From Deltaproteobacteria bacterium (GTDB lineage: Bacteria > Desulfobacterota > Binatia > UBA9968), in assembly GCA_016874755.1 (NCBI GenBank), contig VGTH01000016.1:46797-110796 (forward strand): a stretch of DNA of 64,000 nucleotides, read 5' to 3'. The first letter of the stretch is position 1. Every line of letters starts with the position of its first letter. Under the pieces are notes generated by a model, which saw nothing but the letters and a program-made list of their open reading frames with translations, did no database searches and was not told the DNA's origin. The translations under genes were made by a program, and so were the position numbers. Below are positions 25,083 to 35,185 of this stretch, piece by piece.

Positions 25083-26054
25083 TCACGGTCCTTCCAATTT
25101 CCGCGCAACCCGATCGTCGATCAACTCTTCGACTTTGAGCTTACCGTATTTCGGATCGGTCCGGCTCAGAACCCGCAGCGCGTTTTGCATGCCTTCACGG
25201 GTCGGCGCAATGCGCCGGTCGTAGAGATTGCGCATGCGCTCGTAGAGTTCATCGGCATTCTCGTTGGGCGATAGGCGCAGCCACCGGCGCACGCTGCGCA
25301 CCACCGCGGCCTGGTTGCTTTTATCGCGAACGAAAACATTGGCGCGGGCAAAGCCGCGCAAAGTTTTCTCCACCACATCCGGCTCTTTCGCGACCAGGCC
25401 GCGACGCGCCACCAGGCCCGTTCCTTGATAAGGAATATTAAGCGCCGTAAGGTCGGCGAGCAGACGGCCGCCACTTTTTTGCAGATTGTTATTATAGGCA
25501 AAGCCCCACACCGAGCCGTCGATCAGCCCGGCACTCAACGCCTGCGCCAACACCGATTGATCGCCCATCACCCGCATCTGGATTTTGTCCTTCTCCGGGC
25601 TCAAACCCCAGTGGTCCAGCGTCATCATAACGAACATCCAAATGCCGCCGCCGATGCTCTGCACGCCGAGGGTTTTTCCCCTCAAATCTTCTGGCCTTTG
25701 GATCTTCGGCTGCGCATAGAAATAACCGTCGAGCTTGTTGATCATCCCTGCCACCCAGACCAGATCGAGCCCGCTCGAGATTGCGCCTAGCGCCGCACCC
25801 GTGGCTGAGACCGTGTAAAACTCCGCTTCGTTGGCCGCCATCGCCGCAACCGCGACCGGCCCGCTATTCACCTGGACCAGATCCATGTCCAAGCCCTGCT
25901 CCTCGAAGAAGCGCTGATCCTTGGCGACAAAAAACAATCCCATGCGCTCGCTAAAGTCGGCGTAGAGAATGCGCACGCGCTTACTCGGCGTTGCCGCCTG
26001 GATCGGCGCAGCGAACGAAAACGTCATAGCCAAAAGCACGATTACAAGCATCAT
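25083..26054 (-). CDS. NMT1-like ABC substrate-binding protein
   Basis: The 323-residue protein has a signal peptide (MMLVIVLLAMTFSFAAPIQA). Its body contains FFVAKDQRFFEEQGLDMDLVQV, PEDLRGKTLGVQSIGGG and GLIDGSVWGF, typical of nitrate/sulfonate/taurine-type binding proteins. GGAGG precedes the ATG. No permease is adjacent. The genes upstream in the same direction encode a DapA-like aldolase and an enolase-superfamily enzyme, so the ligand may be a sugar-acid-like compound handled by them (inference). Confidence 0.88.
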   Translation of the reverse strand: MMLVIVLLAMTFSFAAPIQAATPSKRVRILYADFSERMGLFFVAKDQRFFEEQGLDMDLVQVNSGPVAVAAMAANEAEFYTVSATGAALGAISSGLDLVWVAGMINKLDGYFYAQPKIQRPEDLRGKTLGVQSIGGGIWMFVMMTLDHWGLSPEKDKIQMRVMGDQSVLAQALSAGLIDGSVWGFAYNNNLQKSGGRLLADLTALNIPYQGTGLVARRGLVAKEPDVVEKTLRGFARANVFVRDKSNQAAVVRSVRRWLRLSPNENADELYERMRNLYDRRIAPTREGMQNALRVLSRTDPKYGKLKVEELIDDRVARKLEGP

Positions 26055-26078
26055 GGTGGTATCCTCCGTCGTTCTCGA

Positions 26079-26960
26079 TTATAGCGCACCGATGTTGGCC
26101 AGTGTCGTCTTAACGTCTGCTAGGGCATCCTTCGTTAGCGGCGCCTGCGGCGGCAGCGGTGCGCCAACAGCGTAGCCCTGCAACTCCAGCGCGCCCTTGA
26201 TGCACGCCGCCAGATTGTACTTGGCGAACGCTTGATTCAGCGCCCACAGCGGCCGCTGCAGCGCCATCGCTCTGTTCCAATCGCCGCGTTTACAAGTTTC
26301 GTAGAGCTCAACGCTCTGGCGCGGCGCCACGCACGCCGGCCCCGCCATCCAGCCAACGCCGCCGATCAGCATCACCGTCGCCGGAATATGCGCCGACGCG
26401 GCGAACACTTTCATACGGTCGCCTACTTGGTTGATGATCGAGAGCAGCCGGCCGGTATTGTTCGAAGCATCCTTGATGTAGCCGATGTTCGCCACATGGC
26501 TCAGCTTGTCGATCACCGGCAGGCTCAGGTCGGAGCGTTGAAAATTTGGATTGGTATAAAGCACCACCGGCAACGAGACCGCGTCGGCGATCGCTTTGAA
26601 ATAGCTATGGACGCCGTCGTCGGCAATCGGAAAATAAGCTTCAAGAATCGCCAGAATCCCGCTGCACCCCATCCGCTCGTACTCGCGCGCCTGCATCTGC
26701 GCATCGGCGATCGTGGTCGATGCCACACCGGCAACCACGGGCACCCGGCCACGCGCAGTTTCAATAACGACTTCGACAACGCGCCGCCGCTGCGCCCAAG
26801 TCAGGTAAGCGAACTCTCCAGTAGAGCCCAGCGGCGTCAACCCATGCACACCGGCTTTGATTAAGTCATCGCACAATCGCGCTAGGACGTCCGCTTTGAC
26901 GCTGCCGTCTGTGTCGACAGGAGAAACGAGATACGGGAAGACTCCGTGGAATTCATTCAT
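26079..26960 (-). CDS. DapA/NAL-family aldolase or lyase
   Basis: The 293-residue protein has the dihydrodipicolinate synthase fold. It shows the carboxylate-binding PLGSTGEF loop (43-50), Tyr135 in VVLYTNPNF and Schiff-base Lys163 in [10 protein letters not shown]. The family condenses or cleaves pyruvate-derived substrates. Next to an enolase-superfamily dehydratase-like enzyme it more likely serves sugar-acid or similar catabolism than lysine synthesis (inference). It ends 24 bases before the substrate-binding protein gene, so they form a transcription unit. Confidence 0.87.
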   Translation of the reverse strand: MNEFHGVFPYLVSPVDTDGSVKADVLARLCDDLIKAGVHGLTPLGSTGEFAYLTWAQRRRVVEVVIETARGRVPVVAGVASTTIADAQMQAREYERMGCSGILAILEAYFPIADDGVHSYFKAIADAVSLPVVLYTNPNFQRSDLSLPVIDKLSHVANIGYIKDASNNTGRLLSIINQVGDRMKVFAASAHIPATVMLIGGVGWMAGPACVAPRQSVELYETCKRGDWNRAMALQRPLWALNQAFAKYNLAACIKGALELQGYAVGAPLPPQAPLTKDALADVKTTLANIGAL

Positions 26961-26972
26961 AAGAATCGCCGG

Positions 26973-28064
26973 CTAAGCAGCGTATTTTTTCAACGCCGCA
27001 CGATCGAACGCCAACCCCAGCCCCGGCTTAGTCGGCACCGTCAACTCGCCCTTCACCGGTACCGGCACTTCTTCGAATAGGTGGAACGACCACGGCATGT
27101 ATTCCACGGTCAGGCCGTTGGGAATTGCCGCAACTAGATGAACGTGGATCTCAGGAATCAAATGGCTCACCACCGGCAGATTAAACGCCTCAGCCATACC
27201 GGCAACTTTCAGCCAATTGGAAATGCCGCCGACACGGAACAGATCGATCATAACGATATCCATGGCGTGGGCTTCGATAGCATGGCGAAACGGCGTAATG
27301 CCGTAGAGGCATTCACCGGCGGCCAGCGGTGTCGCCAGTGCGTCGGCGACCCGCGCTTGACCCGTATAGTCGTCGTGCACCGTCACGTCTTCGAGCCAGA
27401 AAAAATGCACGTCTTCGACGCGCCGGCCGATGTCGATGGCTTGGTTGACGCTCCAGCGTTGGTTGATGTCGCACATCAAATCGATATCGGGGCCGATCGC
27501 CTGGCGCAGCAGATGGGCGCGCTCGGCTTCGATTCTCGGGTTGGTTGCGCCGGGCAGCGCCATCTGCGATTTGATTTGCTTCCAGCCGCGTTCAACCAAC
27601 TTGCGGCCGGCTTTCAACAGCTCGTCAGTGGAGTGGCTGCGCAGTAGCGCGCCGCTGGCGTAGGCCGGCACTTTGTCGCGCAAGCCGCCGAGCATCATCG
27701 CCAATGACTGGTTCAAGGCTTTACCCTTGATATCCCACAACGCGATATCGATGGCGGACAGCGCCAGCGTGAAAATACCGCCTGGCCCGGAGCCGGCAGC
27801 GGCATTGCGCAGCTTGCGGCCGATCGCTTCCGTGCGCAGCGGATCGTCGCCGACGATCAACTCGCCGAGCCGAGCCACCGCGTCAGTCAAGGTCGCGCTT
27901 AGCGGCCCAGCAAAGGTTGTGTAACCAATGCCCTCGATGCCCGAGTCCGTGCGCACGTCGAGAGCTATGAAGGGGTGAAACGGCCGTTGGTACAATGGAC
28001 CGTCCGCCAGCGGCTCATCGACGGGCAGCTTGATGAGTTGGGCATGAGTCTGGGTAATCTTCAT
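26973..28064 (-). CDS. Mandelate racemase/muconate-lactonizing enzyme family protein
   Basis: The protein is 363 residues from the ATG at 28064. It has the enolase-superfamily N-terminal cap and a C-terminal barrel with the catalytic-lysine region WKQIKSQMALPG, metal ligands in LMCDINQRW and FWLEDVT, and DIVMIDLFRVGGI towards the end. The family removes a proton alpha to a carboxylate (racemisation, dehydration or cycloisomerisation). It sits 12 bases before the DapA-like gene, giving a dehydratase-aldolase pair. A weak ribosome site leaves the start less certain. Confidence 0.87.
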   Translation of the reverse strand: MKITQTHAQLIKLPVDEPLADGPLYQRPFHPFIALDVRTDSGIEGIGYTTFAGPLSATLTDAVARLGELIVGDDPLRTEAIGRKLRNAAAGSGPGGIFTLALSAIDIALWDIKGKALNQSLAMMLGGLRDKVPAYASGALLRSHSTDELLKAGRKLVERGWKQIKSQMALPGATNPRIEAERAHLLRQAIGPDIDLMCDINQRWSVNQAIDIGRRVEDVHFFWLEDVTVHDDYTGQARVADALATPLAAGECLYGITPFRHAIEAHAMDIVMIDLFRVGGISNWLKVAGMAEAFNLPVVSHLIPEIHVHLVAAIPNGLTVEYMPWSFHLFEEVPVPVKGELTVPTKPGLGLAFDRAALKKYAA

Positions 28065-28181
28065 AGCTTGGTTATAAATCGAGCCAGCTTTCTGGCGCAA
28101 GCCGGGCTTTGCGCCCGCTACCGAGCTAATGACTTTACGCCGCTTTTTGAGTAGAGTCCTGGCTGATCAACGGAGGGCGTT

Positions 28182-29459
<1,278 letters not shown>

Positions 29460-29460
29460 T

Positions 29461-29495
29461 TGTCGATCCGTCGGATCGGTCCGATCCGTCCAATC
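29461..29495. repeat. CGATCCG/CGGATCG word repeat
   Basis: CGATCCG-T-CGGATCG (29464-29478) is a palindrome with a one-base centre, followed by GGTCCGATCCGTCC. It lies between the radical SAM gene and a short hydrolase-like ORF and belongs to the set of word-like intergenic repeats of this genome. Confidence 0.65.
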
Positions 29496-29509
29496 TCCGA
29501 GGAACAATC

Positions 29510-29803
29510 ATGACCCTCTACGACGACATGCTGAAAGGCCTCGCTGAGATGGGCGCGTTCGTCGAGTGTTGCTGGAATGCACTGGCGCCCGGGCGAACGG
29601 ACTCGCCGGAGCTGGCGCAACAATGCCGCGCCGTCGGCCTGCACCAGATCGTCGCCAGCATAGACCATTTTAGGCCCTACAGTCCCAATCCTGCTGAGTT
29701 GTTTAGAATGTACTTGGGAATGCTGCACGAAGGCGGCTTGAGCAAAGGCGAAGTGAATCAGGTCGCTGCGATCAATCCGGCGCGGCTGATGGGCTTGGAG
29801 TAG
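29510..29803 (+). CDS. Short ORF resembling the C-terminus of a DUF6282-type metal hydrolase, probably truncated
   Basis: The 97-residue ORF has the ending GLSKGEVNQVAAINPARLMGL, like the conserved end of TIM-barrel hydrolases of the DUF6282 kind, and IVASIDHFRPYSPNPAELFRMYL before it. The N-terminal two thirds of such enzymes, with the metal histidines, are absent. The ATG has GAGG eight bases upstream, but that site lies at the edge of a repeat. It is either a decayed gene whose front was lost at the repeat or a small expressed domain. Confidence 0.5.
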   Translation: MTLYDDMLKGLAEMGAFVECCWNALAPGRTDSPELAQQCRAVGLHQIVASIDHFRPYSPNPAELFRMYLGMLHEGGLSKGEVNQVAAINPARLMGLE

Positions 29804-29814
29804 GGCAACAATCG

Positions 29815-30687
29815 CTAAAACAGCGAGCTCTCAGCGCTGTGCGCTTCCGTCAAGGCGACGATCGCTTTGTCCATGCCCTCATCGGTGGCCATGCCAAACG
29901 CATGCAACAGACCATCGTCCGGCGCTGGTGGATCGACGTAAAAACCTAACTTGCATCGGGCTGCGACGTAGTTTGCCACCAGCAAGATGGCCGCAAGCGA
30001 CTTGGGATCGTTGCACTGATCCGCATCGTGGTGCTCGCCGATGGCTTTGGCCACGGTGGCGTCGATGTCCCAGGCATCGAATAGCGCGCGGCCAATGAAA
30101 GCGTGATCGAATTCGTACATTTCGGTTTCTTTTGCAGTTAGCTGTGCCTTGTCGTGATGCGTCTGCCGGACCACCTGTTCGTAGCAGGCCAGATCGGCGT
30201 GCATGAGAATCATTTGGCCAACGTCATGCAGCAACCCCGCCAAAAATGCCTGCTCGGCATCGGCGTACCTAACGTTCCCCGAAAAAATGCGCGCGCCTAG
30301 TGCGACCGCCAAAGAGTGCGACCACAGCCGGGTCGCCATGTTGGATTTCACCTTGAATAGCTCCTGGGTCGCCGAGGCAATCACGACGTTGCGCAGGTTG
30401 CGAAAGCCCACCACTTGCACCGCTTCCAAAAGTCCCTTCGGATGGTTGCGTTGGCCGAAGAACGGCGAGCGCGAGGCGGCGAGAATACGCGCCGTCAAGC
30501 CGGCATCGTCAGACAGGATCCGCACCAGCTGGCGCACACTGACGCCGGGGTCGTCGATCATGCGAATGACTTTCGCACCCACGACGGGCATGGAAGGCAG
30601 CTGTTTCTCTTCAATGACTTTGCGAAAATACTGCCGCACCTTCTCTTTGGACTTGGTGTCTGTCTGTCTGACTTGTGCCCCCTGCAT
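29815..30687 (-). CDS. HDOD domain signalling protein
   Basis: The protein is 290 residues from the ATG at 30687, chosen because AGGAG lies eight bases upstream; an earlier ATG at 30726 has no spaced site. The HDOD domain has LPSMPVVGAKVIRMIDDP at its start, LSDDAGLTARILAASRS, and the HD-like motif GLLHDVGQMILM. HDOD proteins bind or influence cyclic-dinucleotide and two-component signalling without usually being hydrolases. No GGDEF or EAL domain is attached. The gene stands alone and converges with the short ORF at 29510. Confidence 0.88.
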   Translation of the reverse strand: MQGAQVRQTDTKSKEKVRQYFRKVIEEKQLPSMPVVGAKVIRMIDDPGVSVRQLVRILSDDAGLTARILAASRSPFFGQRNHPKGLLEAVQVVGFRNLRNVVIASATQELFKVKSNMATRLWSHSLAVALGARIFSGNVRYADAEQAFLAGLLHDVGQMILMHADLACYEQVVRQTHHDKAQLTAKETEMYEFDHAFIGRALFDAWDIDATVAKAIGEHHDADQCNDPKSLAAILLVANYVAARCKLGFYVDPPAPDDGLLHAFGMATDEGMDKAIVALTEAHSAESSLF

Positions 30688-30859
30688 AACAATGCTCCTA
30701 ACAGTAGCATCGGCGGCGCAAAGCATTCCTTAACGCACCACGACACACCTGGAGCAGCGTCAAACCACACAAAGCCACCGCGTTGAGCCGCGATGGGCAA
30801 TAATATCGTCGGCGGCCTAGATCCTTGGTCGTGTAAAAGGCTTGGCGGTCGCAAAAAAG

Positions 30860-31201
30860 TCAGAGATTCTCGTCGGCGGGCACGATATCCGTGACAAGGT
30901 CGCGCAAAAGCGGTCGCTTTGGCAACGGCTCAATGGTCATGATCTCTGGGGTGAGTTTGGCGATGCATGTGTACTCGACTTCGCCGTTGACTAACGCCAT
31001 ACAGGTCTTGCAGGCGTTAGCGTTGAGGCAGCTGTAGCGAATCGCCAAGGTGCTATCGCGATGAGCGCGAATCCAGCGCAGGGCATCGAGCACCGACATG
31101 CCCTCTTCGTAAGGAACGGCAAATTCATCGTAGCGCGCCGCCTCACCCGGAGCGCCGCGCCGGATGCGCAAGTTTGCGGTGTGTTGTGCGGCCTCGGTCA
31201 T
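30860..31201 (-). CDS. 2Fe-2S ferredoxin-domain protein, short SdhB/FrdB-like partner
   Basis: The protein is 113 residues from the ATG at 31201, which overlaps the flavoprotein stop by 4 bases. It has only the N-terminal [2Fe-2S] domain of succinate dehydrogenase/fumarate reductase iron-sulfur subunits. The cluster cysteines appear as Cys58-x5-Cys64-x2-Cys67 and Cys79 in YSCLNANACKTCMALVNG. Usual SdhB has C-x4-C and a second domain with 4Fe-4S and 3Fe-4S clusters, absent here. It probably passes electrons for the flavoprotein encoded just upstream. Confidence 0.8.
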   Translation of the reverse strand: MTEAAQHTANLRIRRGAPGEAARYDEFAVPYEEGMSVLDALRWIRAHRDSTLAIRYSCLNANACKTCMALVNGEVEYTCIAKLTPEIMTIEPLPKRPLLRDLVTDIVPADENL

Positions 31202-32901
31202 GTTGGGCGCTCGCCTTTGATTCTTTGCGGCGCCATAAAGCGCGCTGCCAATGCGTTGGCGCGCAGCTCGATGATTTGATTTTTCAGAAAGCCGTCGTCG
31301 CTGTCGGGAAAGTCTTCGCGCTGATGCGCGCCGCGGCTCTCGCGGCGCGCCAACGCCGCCACCACCACCGCTTCGGCGCAAAGCAGCATGGCGCGCAGCT
31401 CAAAGCGATCCTGCAACTCGAGATCGAAGCTCGCCGAAGCCGCCGAGCGCAGCCGAGCCAAGTCATCAAGGCGCATGGCGCGAATGCGCGCCAAAGCCAA
31501 AGACAATTTCTCCTCGGTGCGAAAGGGTCCGACCTTTTCCCACATGAGTTGTTGCAGCTCAGTTTGCAGCTCGATGGCCGGAACGCCATTCGAATGCCCG
31601 GTAGTTTTCAACGCGCGCAAGGACTGCAACGCATCGTCGATCGTTGTGGTGTCGAATTGGCTTGCAGTGGTACCGAGCGCGCGTTGCGCCGCGGCTCTGC
31701 CGGCAACTTCGCCAAACACCAGCGCCTCGGTGATGGCGTTGCCGGACAACCGGTTGGCGCCGTTGGCACCACCAACCGCTTCGCCGGCGGCGAACAATCC
31801 CTCGACGCGCGTCTCCATGTTTAGGGCGACATGAATGCCGCCCATGTGATAGTGCGCCATGGGCCCGACCTCGACGACATTTTTGGTCAGGTCGATGCCG
31901 TTGGTCAGCAGCCGGTCGATGACCGGACCAAAGGCGGCGCGCAGCTGGCTTTCCGGAATATGGCGAAAATCGAGATAGGCGCCGCCGTGCGGCGTGCCGC
32001 GTCCGCCTTCGACTTCTTTAAGAATCGCATAGGCGGCCAGATCGCGCGTCGCGGTGTACTTGCCGAAATCTTGGCCGCCGTAGCGATCGACGAACTCTTC
32101 GAAGTTACCGTTGAGCAGCTTGCCGCCAAGCTTGTAGCGAAACGGGTCCCACATGATCGGGTCCATGCCCACCAGGCGCGGCGCCAGATGACCGATGGGG
32201 AAAAACTGCACAAACTCCATATCGACAAGCTTAGCACCGGCCCAGAGCGCCAGTGCGTAGGCCTCGCCGCCCATGTTCGCCGATGCGCTGTTGCGGGCGT
32301 AGAGTTTGGTCAAGCCGCCGGCGGCAAGAATCACACTGCGGGCATGAAAGATAACAAACTCGCCGTCGTTGAGATTCACACCGATGGCGCCGAAAGCCCG
32401 ACCATCGCGAACCAGAACTTCGACAACCGCGATGTTGCTGATGCGCCGAATGGCGGATACTTCGCTCACCTTGCGCCGCAGCGTCGCCGCCACCGCCGGG
32501 CCCGTGTTGAGGAAATCGACGTAGCAGCAGCGCTTGACGCTGTGGCCCGGCGCCATCTCCTGTTTGATATGGCCGTCCTCGCGCGCCCAGCGCGTGCCCC
32601 AGCTTGCCATTTCGAGAATGCGCTGCGGGCCATTCTCGCAAAGCAGGCGCGACAGCGGCTCGCTGCACAAACCACGCCCCGCTTTCAACGTGTCTTGGAA
32701 ATGTAGGTCAACCGAGTCTGGCTCCTGCGCGCCGAGCGCGACGGCGACGGTCATTTGCGCCATCACGGTCGCGCCACCGCGCCCGACCAGACTCTTATCG
32801 AGCAGTATGACCGATGCGCCCGCGCGCGCCGCGGCAATTGCCGCGTACATGCCAGCGCCGCCGGCGCCGACGATGAGCACATCGGTGCTGAGGTCAGCCA
32901 T
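31198..32901 (-). CDS. FAD-binding fumarate reductase/succinate dehydrogenase-like flavoprotein
   Basis: The protein is 567 residues from the ATG at 32901. It has an FAD motif TDVLIVGAGGAGMYAA at the start, LVGRGGATVMAQ near the covalent-flavin position, and the C-terminal signature HYHMGGIHVALNMETRVEG, AGEAVGGANGANRLSGNAI. The C-terminal SdhA-type helical domain follows. It resembles the flavin subunits of the SdhA/FrdA/AprA superfamily. Paired with a single-domain ferredoxin and no membrane anchor, it is unlikely to be the respiratory complex II and is probably a soluble fumarate-reductase-like or other C-C redox enzyme. Confidence 0.85.
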   Translation of the reverse strand: MADLSTDVLIVGAGGAGMYAAIAAARAGASVILLDKSLVGRGGATVMAQMTVAVALGAQEPDSVDLHFQDTLKAGRGLCSEPLSRLLCENGPQRILEMASWGTRWAREDGHIKQEMAPGHSVKRCCYVDFLNTGPAVAATLRRKVSEVSAIRRISNIAVVEVLVRDGRAFGAIGVNLNDGEFVIFHARSVILAAGGLTKLYARNSASANMGGEAYALALWAGAKLVDMEFVQFFPIGHLAPRLVGMDPIMWDPFRYKLGGKLLNGNFEEFVDRYGGQDFGKYTATRDLAAYAILKEVEGGRGTPHGGAYLDFRHIPESQLRAAFGPVIDRLLTNGIDLTKNVVEVGPMAHYHMGGIHVALNMETRVEGLFAAGEAVGGANGANRLSGNAITEALVFGEVAGRAAAQRALGTTASQFDTTTIDDALQSLRALKTTGHSNGVPAIELQTELQQLMWEKVGPFRTEEKLSLALARIRAMRLDDLARLRSAASASFDLELQDRFELRAMLLCAEAVVVAALARRESRGAHQREDFPDSDDGFLKNQIIELRANALAARFMAPQRIKGERPT

Positions 32902-32922
32902 GGTCGAATAAAAACAGACTTG

Positions 32923-33008
32923 CACCACGAAGACACAAAGAAAACCAAGCTAGGAAAAGTAGCTTGCTCAGTAGATCATTTACGTTCGTGCTCTTCGTGC
33001 CTTCGTGG
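32923..33008. repeat. CACCACGAAG...CTTCGTGG inverted repeat, copy 1
   Basis: CACCACGAAGACACAAAG at the left (32923-32940) faces TTCGTGCTCTTCGTGC and CTTCGTGG at the right (32985-33008). Both arms are built from seven- to nine-base words. A closely related copy lies at 52546-52631. Confidence 0.8.
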
Positions 33009-33030
33009 CGAGTCCTTTTTTGCGTTCCGG

Positions 33031-33759
33031 TTAATCTTCCGCATCCAAATCTTCCGCGCTCACCGTGCCACTGCGTTGCAGCTCGGCCATTGCCAGCCGC
33101 GCTGCTTCTTGCTCGGACTGCTTCTTGGTTTTACCGGCGCCGCGGCCGAGGACTGTGCCGCCGACGGCAATCTCGGTGACAAATTGCTTGTCGTGGTCGG
33201 GGCCGAGTTCCTCCACCAAGCGATAGGCCGGCGGCGCTCGGAAGATCATTTGGCTGATTTCCTGCAGGCGGGTCTTGTAATCGTGGTGCCCGAGCTTCTT
33301 ACCCGACAAATCACCGGCGAAATATTTCTCCACCAAACGGCGCGCCGCCTCGAAACCGCTGTCCTGATACACGGCGCCGAGCAGCGCTTCAAAAGCGCCG
33401 GCAAGAATAGATGCTTTCGTGCGCCCGCCGCTGCGGGCTTCGCCCTTGCCGAGCCTCAGGAGCGCGCCGAGATTCAAAACTGTCGCTTTTTCCGCCAGCA
33501 CTGTGGAGTTGACCAGGGCGGCGCGCATGCGCGACAGATCGCCCTCGCTACGCGTCGGGAAACTGCGCATGAGCAGGTCGCTCATCGCCAAGTCGAGCAC
33601 AGCATCGCCAAGAAACTCCAGGACTTCGTTGTGGCCGTCGCTCTCTAACCGCTCAAAGGAAACATGGGTCAGCGCGCGAACCAGCAGGGAGGAGTTGGAA
33701 AAATGATAGCCCAACTCATTTTGCAGAGTGACTAATTGTGCTTGCTCGTTCAAAGACAC
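33031..33759 (-). CDS. rnc: Ribonuclease III
   Basis: The 242-residue protein has the RNase III signature NEVLEFLGDAVLDL (44-57) and a C-terminal double-stranded RNA-binding domain (DYKTRLQEISQ... GRGAGKTKKQSEQEAARLA). It cuts double-stranded RNA in rRNA and mRNA processing. The GTG start follows the mtaB stop directly (TAG-GTG), so the two are expected to be translationally coupled. A short acidic tail (VSAEDLDAED) extends beyond the usual end. Confidence 0.96.
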   Translation of the reverse strand: MSLNEQAQLVTLQNELGYHFSNSSLLVRALTHVSFERLESDGHNEVLEFLGDAVLDLAMSDLLMRSFPTRSEGDLSRMRAALVNSTVLAEKATVLNLGALLRLGKGEARSGGRTKASILAGAFEALLGAVYQDSGFEAARRLVEKYFAGDLSGKKLGHHDYKTRLQEISQMIFRAPPAYRLVEELGPDHDKQFVTEIAVGGTVLGRGAGKTKKQSEQEAARLAMAELQRSGTVSAEDLDAED

Positions 33760-35088
33760 CTACGCAGGATCTTCACTGTGAAGGGGGGAAGCCAGAGCTC
33801 GTCCCAGCAGCATACCGTTCACGTAGCCGGCGAGCTCGACATCGACCTCGCGATTGCCAAGATCGTCGTTGCTCATCACAATGACAGGCAAATAGTTGCG
33901 GCTAAAACCGCGCCGCGCGCCGGTCTGTTTTTCGATCTTCTCTTCGACCAGCACCGACACCGTCCGGCCCAGAAAACTGCGGCAAAACTGCTCTTTTTTG
34001 CGCGCGCCCAGCGCGCGCAACTGGCGCGCGCGACTCTTGATCAGATGAGCTGGCACTGCATTAAGCATCGCAGCCGCCGGCGTGCCGCGCCGTTTGGAGT
34101 ACGGGAAGACGTGAAAATAAGTCAACGGCAGCGCCGCAAAGAATTCAACCGATCGCTCAAAGGCCGCATCCGATTCCCCAGGAAAGCCGAGGATGATATC
34201 GCTGCCCAACGCGGCGTCGGGCAAACGCTCGCGCACTCTCAGCAGTAAGTCGCGATAATATCCCGTGTCGTAATTACGCCGCATCTCTTTCAGCACTTGG
34301 TCATCGCCGGCTTGGGCACAGACATGCAAGTGCGGGCAGATCGTTTCGTCGCTCGCCATCAGATCGAGCAGATGATCGGGCACTTCACGGGGATCGAGGG
34401 AGCTCAAGCGCAAGCGCGAAATCAGTCCGCGACTGACGATCATCTCCAGCAACGCCGTCAAATCGAGCCGCGGCGTCAGATCATGCCCGTAGCCGCCCAG
34501 GTGAATGCCCGTAAGCACGATCTCGCGGTAACCGGCATCGGCCAGCACCCGCACCTGCTCCAACACTTCACGCGGCGGCACGCTGCGGCTCAAACCCCGC
34601 GCGGTTGGAATAATGCAATAAGTGCAGGTGTAGTTGCAGCCCTCTTGGATTTTCAGAAACGCCCGCGTGTGGCCCGGTAGCGCGCGCGTGCCGAGCACGG
34701 CGACGCCGCGCTCGCGCTTGACGTCGCTGACAGCGACTTCGGCGCCGACCCGCTGCAGCGGCGCATTGACAAAGCGCAGCAAGTCGTCCAAACGGTTGAG
34801 CCCGACGACGTAGTCAACGTCAGGAACCTGGGCAACTTCCTGAGCACTCACCTGGGCGTAGCAGCCAGTAACTAAGATCTTAGAATCGGGATTGAGCCGC
34901 TTGGCGCGCCGCACGAGCTGGCGCGCCTCCCAGTCAGCGCGATCGGTCACCGTGCAGGTATTGATGATGTAACAGTCCGCCGCTTGGTCGAACGGCACGA
35001 ACGAATGCTTCGCTTCCAAGCGGTTTTGAATCACCGCGGAATCGTATTGGTTGATTTTGCAACCGAGAGTCGTGATGGCAATCTTCAC
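33760..35088 (-). CDS. mtaB: tRNA t6A37 methylthiotransferase MtaB
   Basis: The 442-residue protein starts MKIAITTLGCKINQYDS. The MTTase-domain cluster cysteines are Cys10, Cys45 and Cys76, and the radical SAM cysteines are Cys151, Cys155 and Cys158 (GCNYTCTYC). A TRAM-like C-terminus follows. The TLGCKINQYDS motif marks the MtaB branch, which adds a methylthio group to t6A37 of ANN-decoding tRNAs. In this genome it is immediately followed by rnc and preceded by mnmA, forming an RNA-modification and processing cluster. Confidence 0.94.
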   Translation of the reverse strand: MKIAITTLGCKINQYDSAVIQNRLEAKHSFVPFDQAADCYIINTCTVTDRADWEARQLVRRAKRLNPDSKILVTGCYAQVSAQEVAQVPDVDYVVGLNRLDDLLRFVNAPLQRVGAEVAVSDVKRERGVAVLGTRALPGHTRAFLKIQEGCNYTCTYCIIPTARGLSRSVPPREVLEQVRVLADAGYREIVLTGIHLGGYGHDLTPRLDLTALLEMIVSRGLISRLRLSSLDPREVPDHLLDLMASDETICPHLHVCAQAGDDQVLKEMRRNYDTGYYRDLLLRVRERLPDAALGSDIILGFPGESDAAFERSVEFFAALPLTYFHVFPYSKRRGTPAAAMLNAVPAHLIKSRARQLRALGARKKEQFCRSFLGRTVSVLVEEKIEKQTGARRGFSRNYLPVIVMSNDDLGNREVDVELAGYVNGMLLGRALASPLHSEDPA

Positions 35089-35112
35089 TTCTTCTTCACT
35101 TCGTTCAGATTA

Positions 35113-35185
35113 CAGATTTCAAATTTCAGACAAACCGGTTTGAAATCTGAAATTTGAGATTCCGCAATCCGTTAGCGGATTGCGG
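35113..35185. repeat. Two inverted repeats in the mnmA-mtaB gap
   Basis: TCAAATTTCAGA (35119-35130) pairs exactly with TCTGAAATTTGA (35146-35157). Also CAGATTTCAAA (35113-35123) pairs with TTTGAAATCTG (35139-35149). A second stem, CCGCAATCCG/CGGATTGCGG (35162-35171 and 35176-35185), has the loop TTAG, which contains the complement of the mnmA stop codon. Confidence 0.8.

Noticed and set aside
32902..32928. GTG start for the flavoprotein at 32928
   Set aside because: It lies inside a dispersed repeat and adds nine residues before the normal N-terminus of the family; the ATG at 32901 is preferred.
32923..33008. Possible CRISPR-like array from repeated CACGAAG words
   Set aside because: Words are only 7-9 bases, spacing is irregular, spacers are absent and the two sides are inverted rather than direct.
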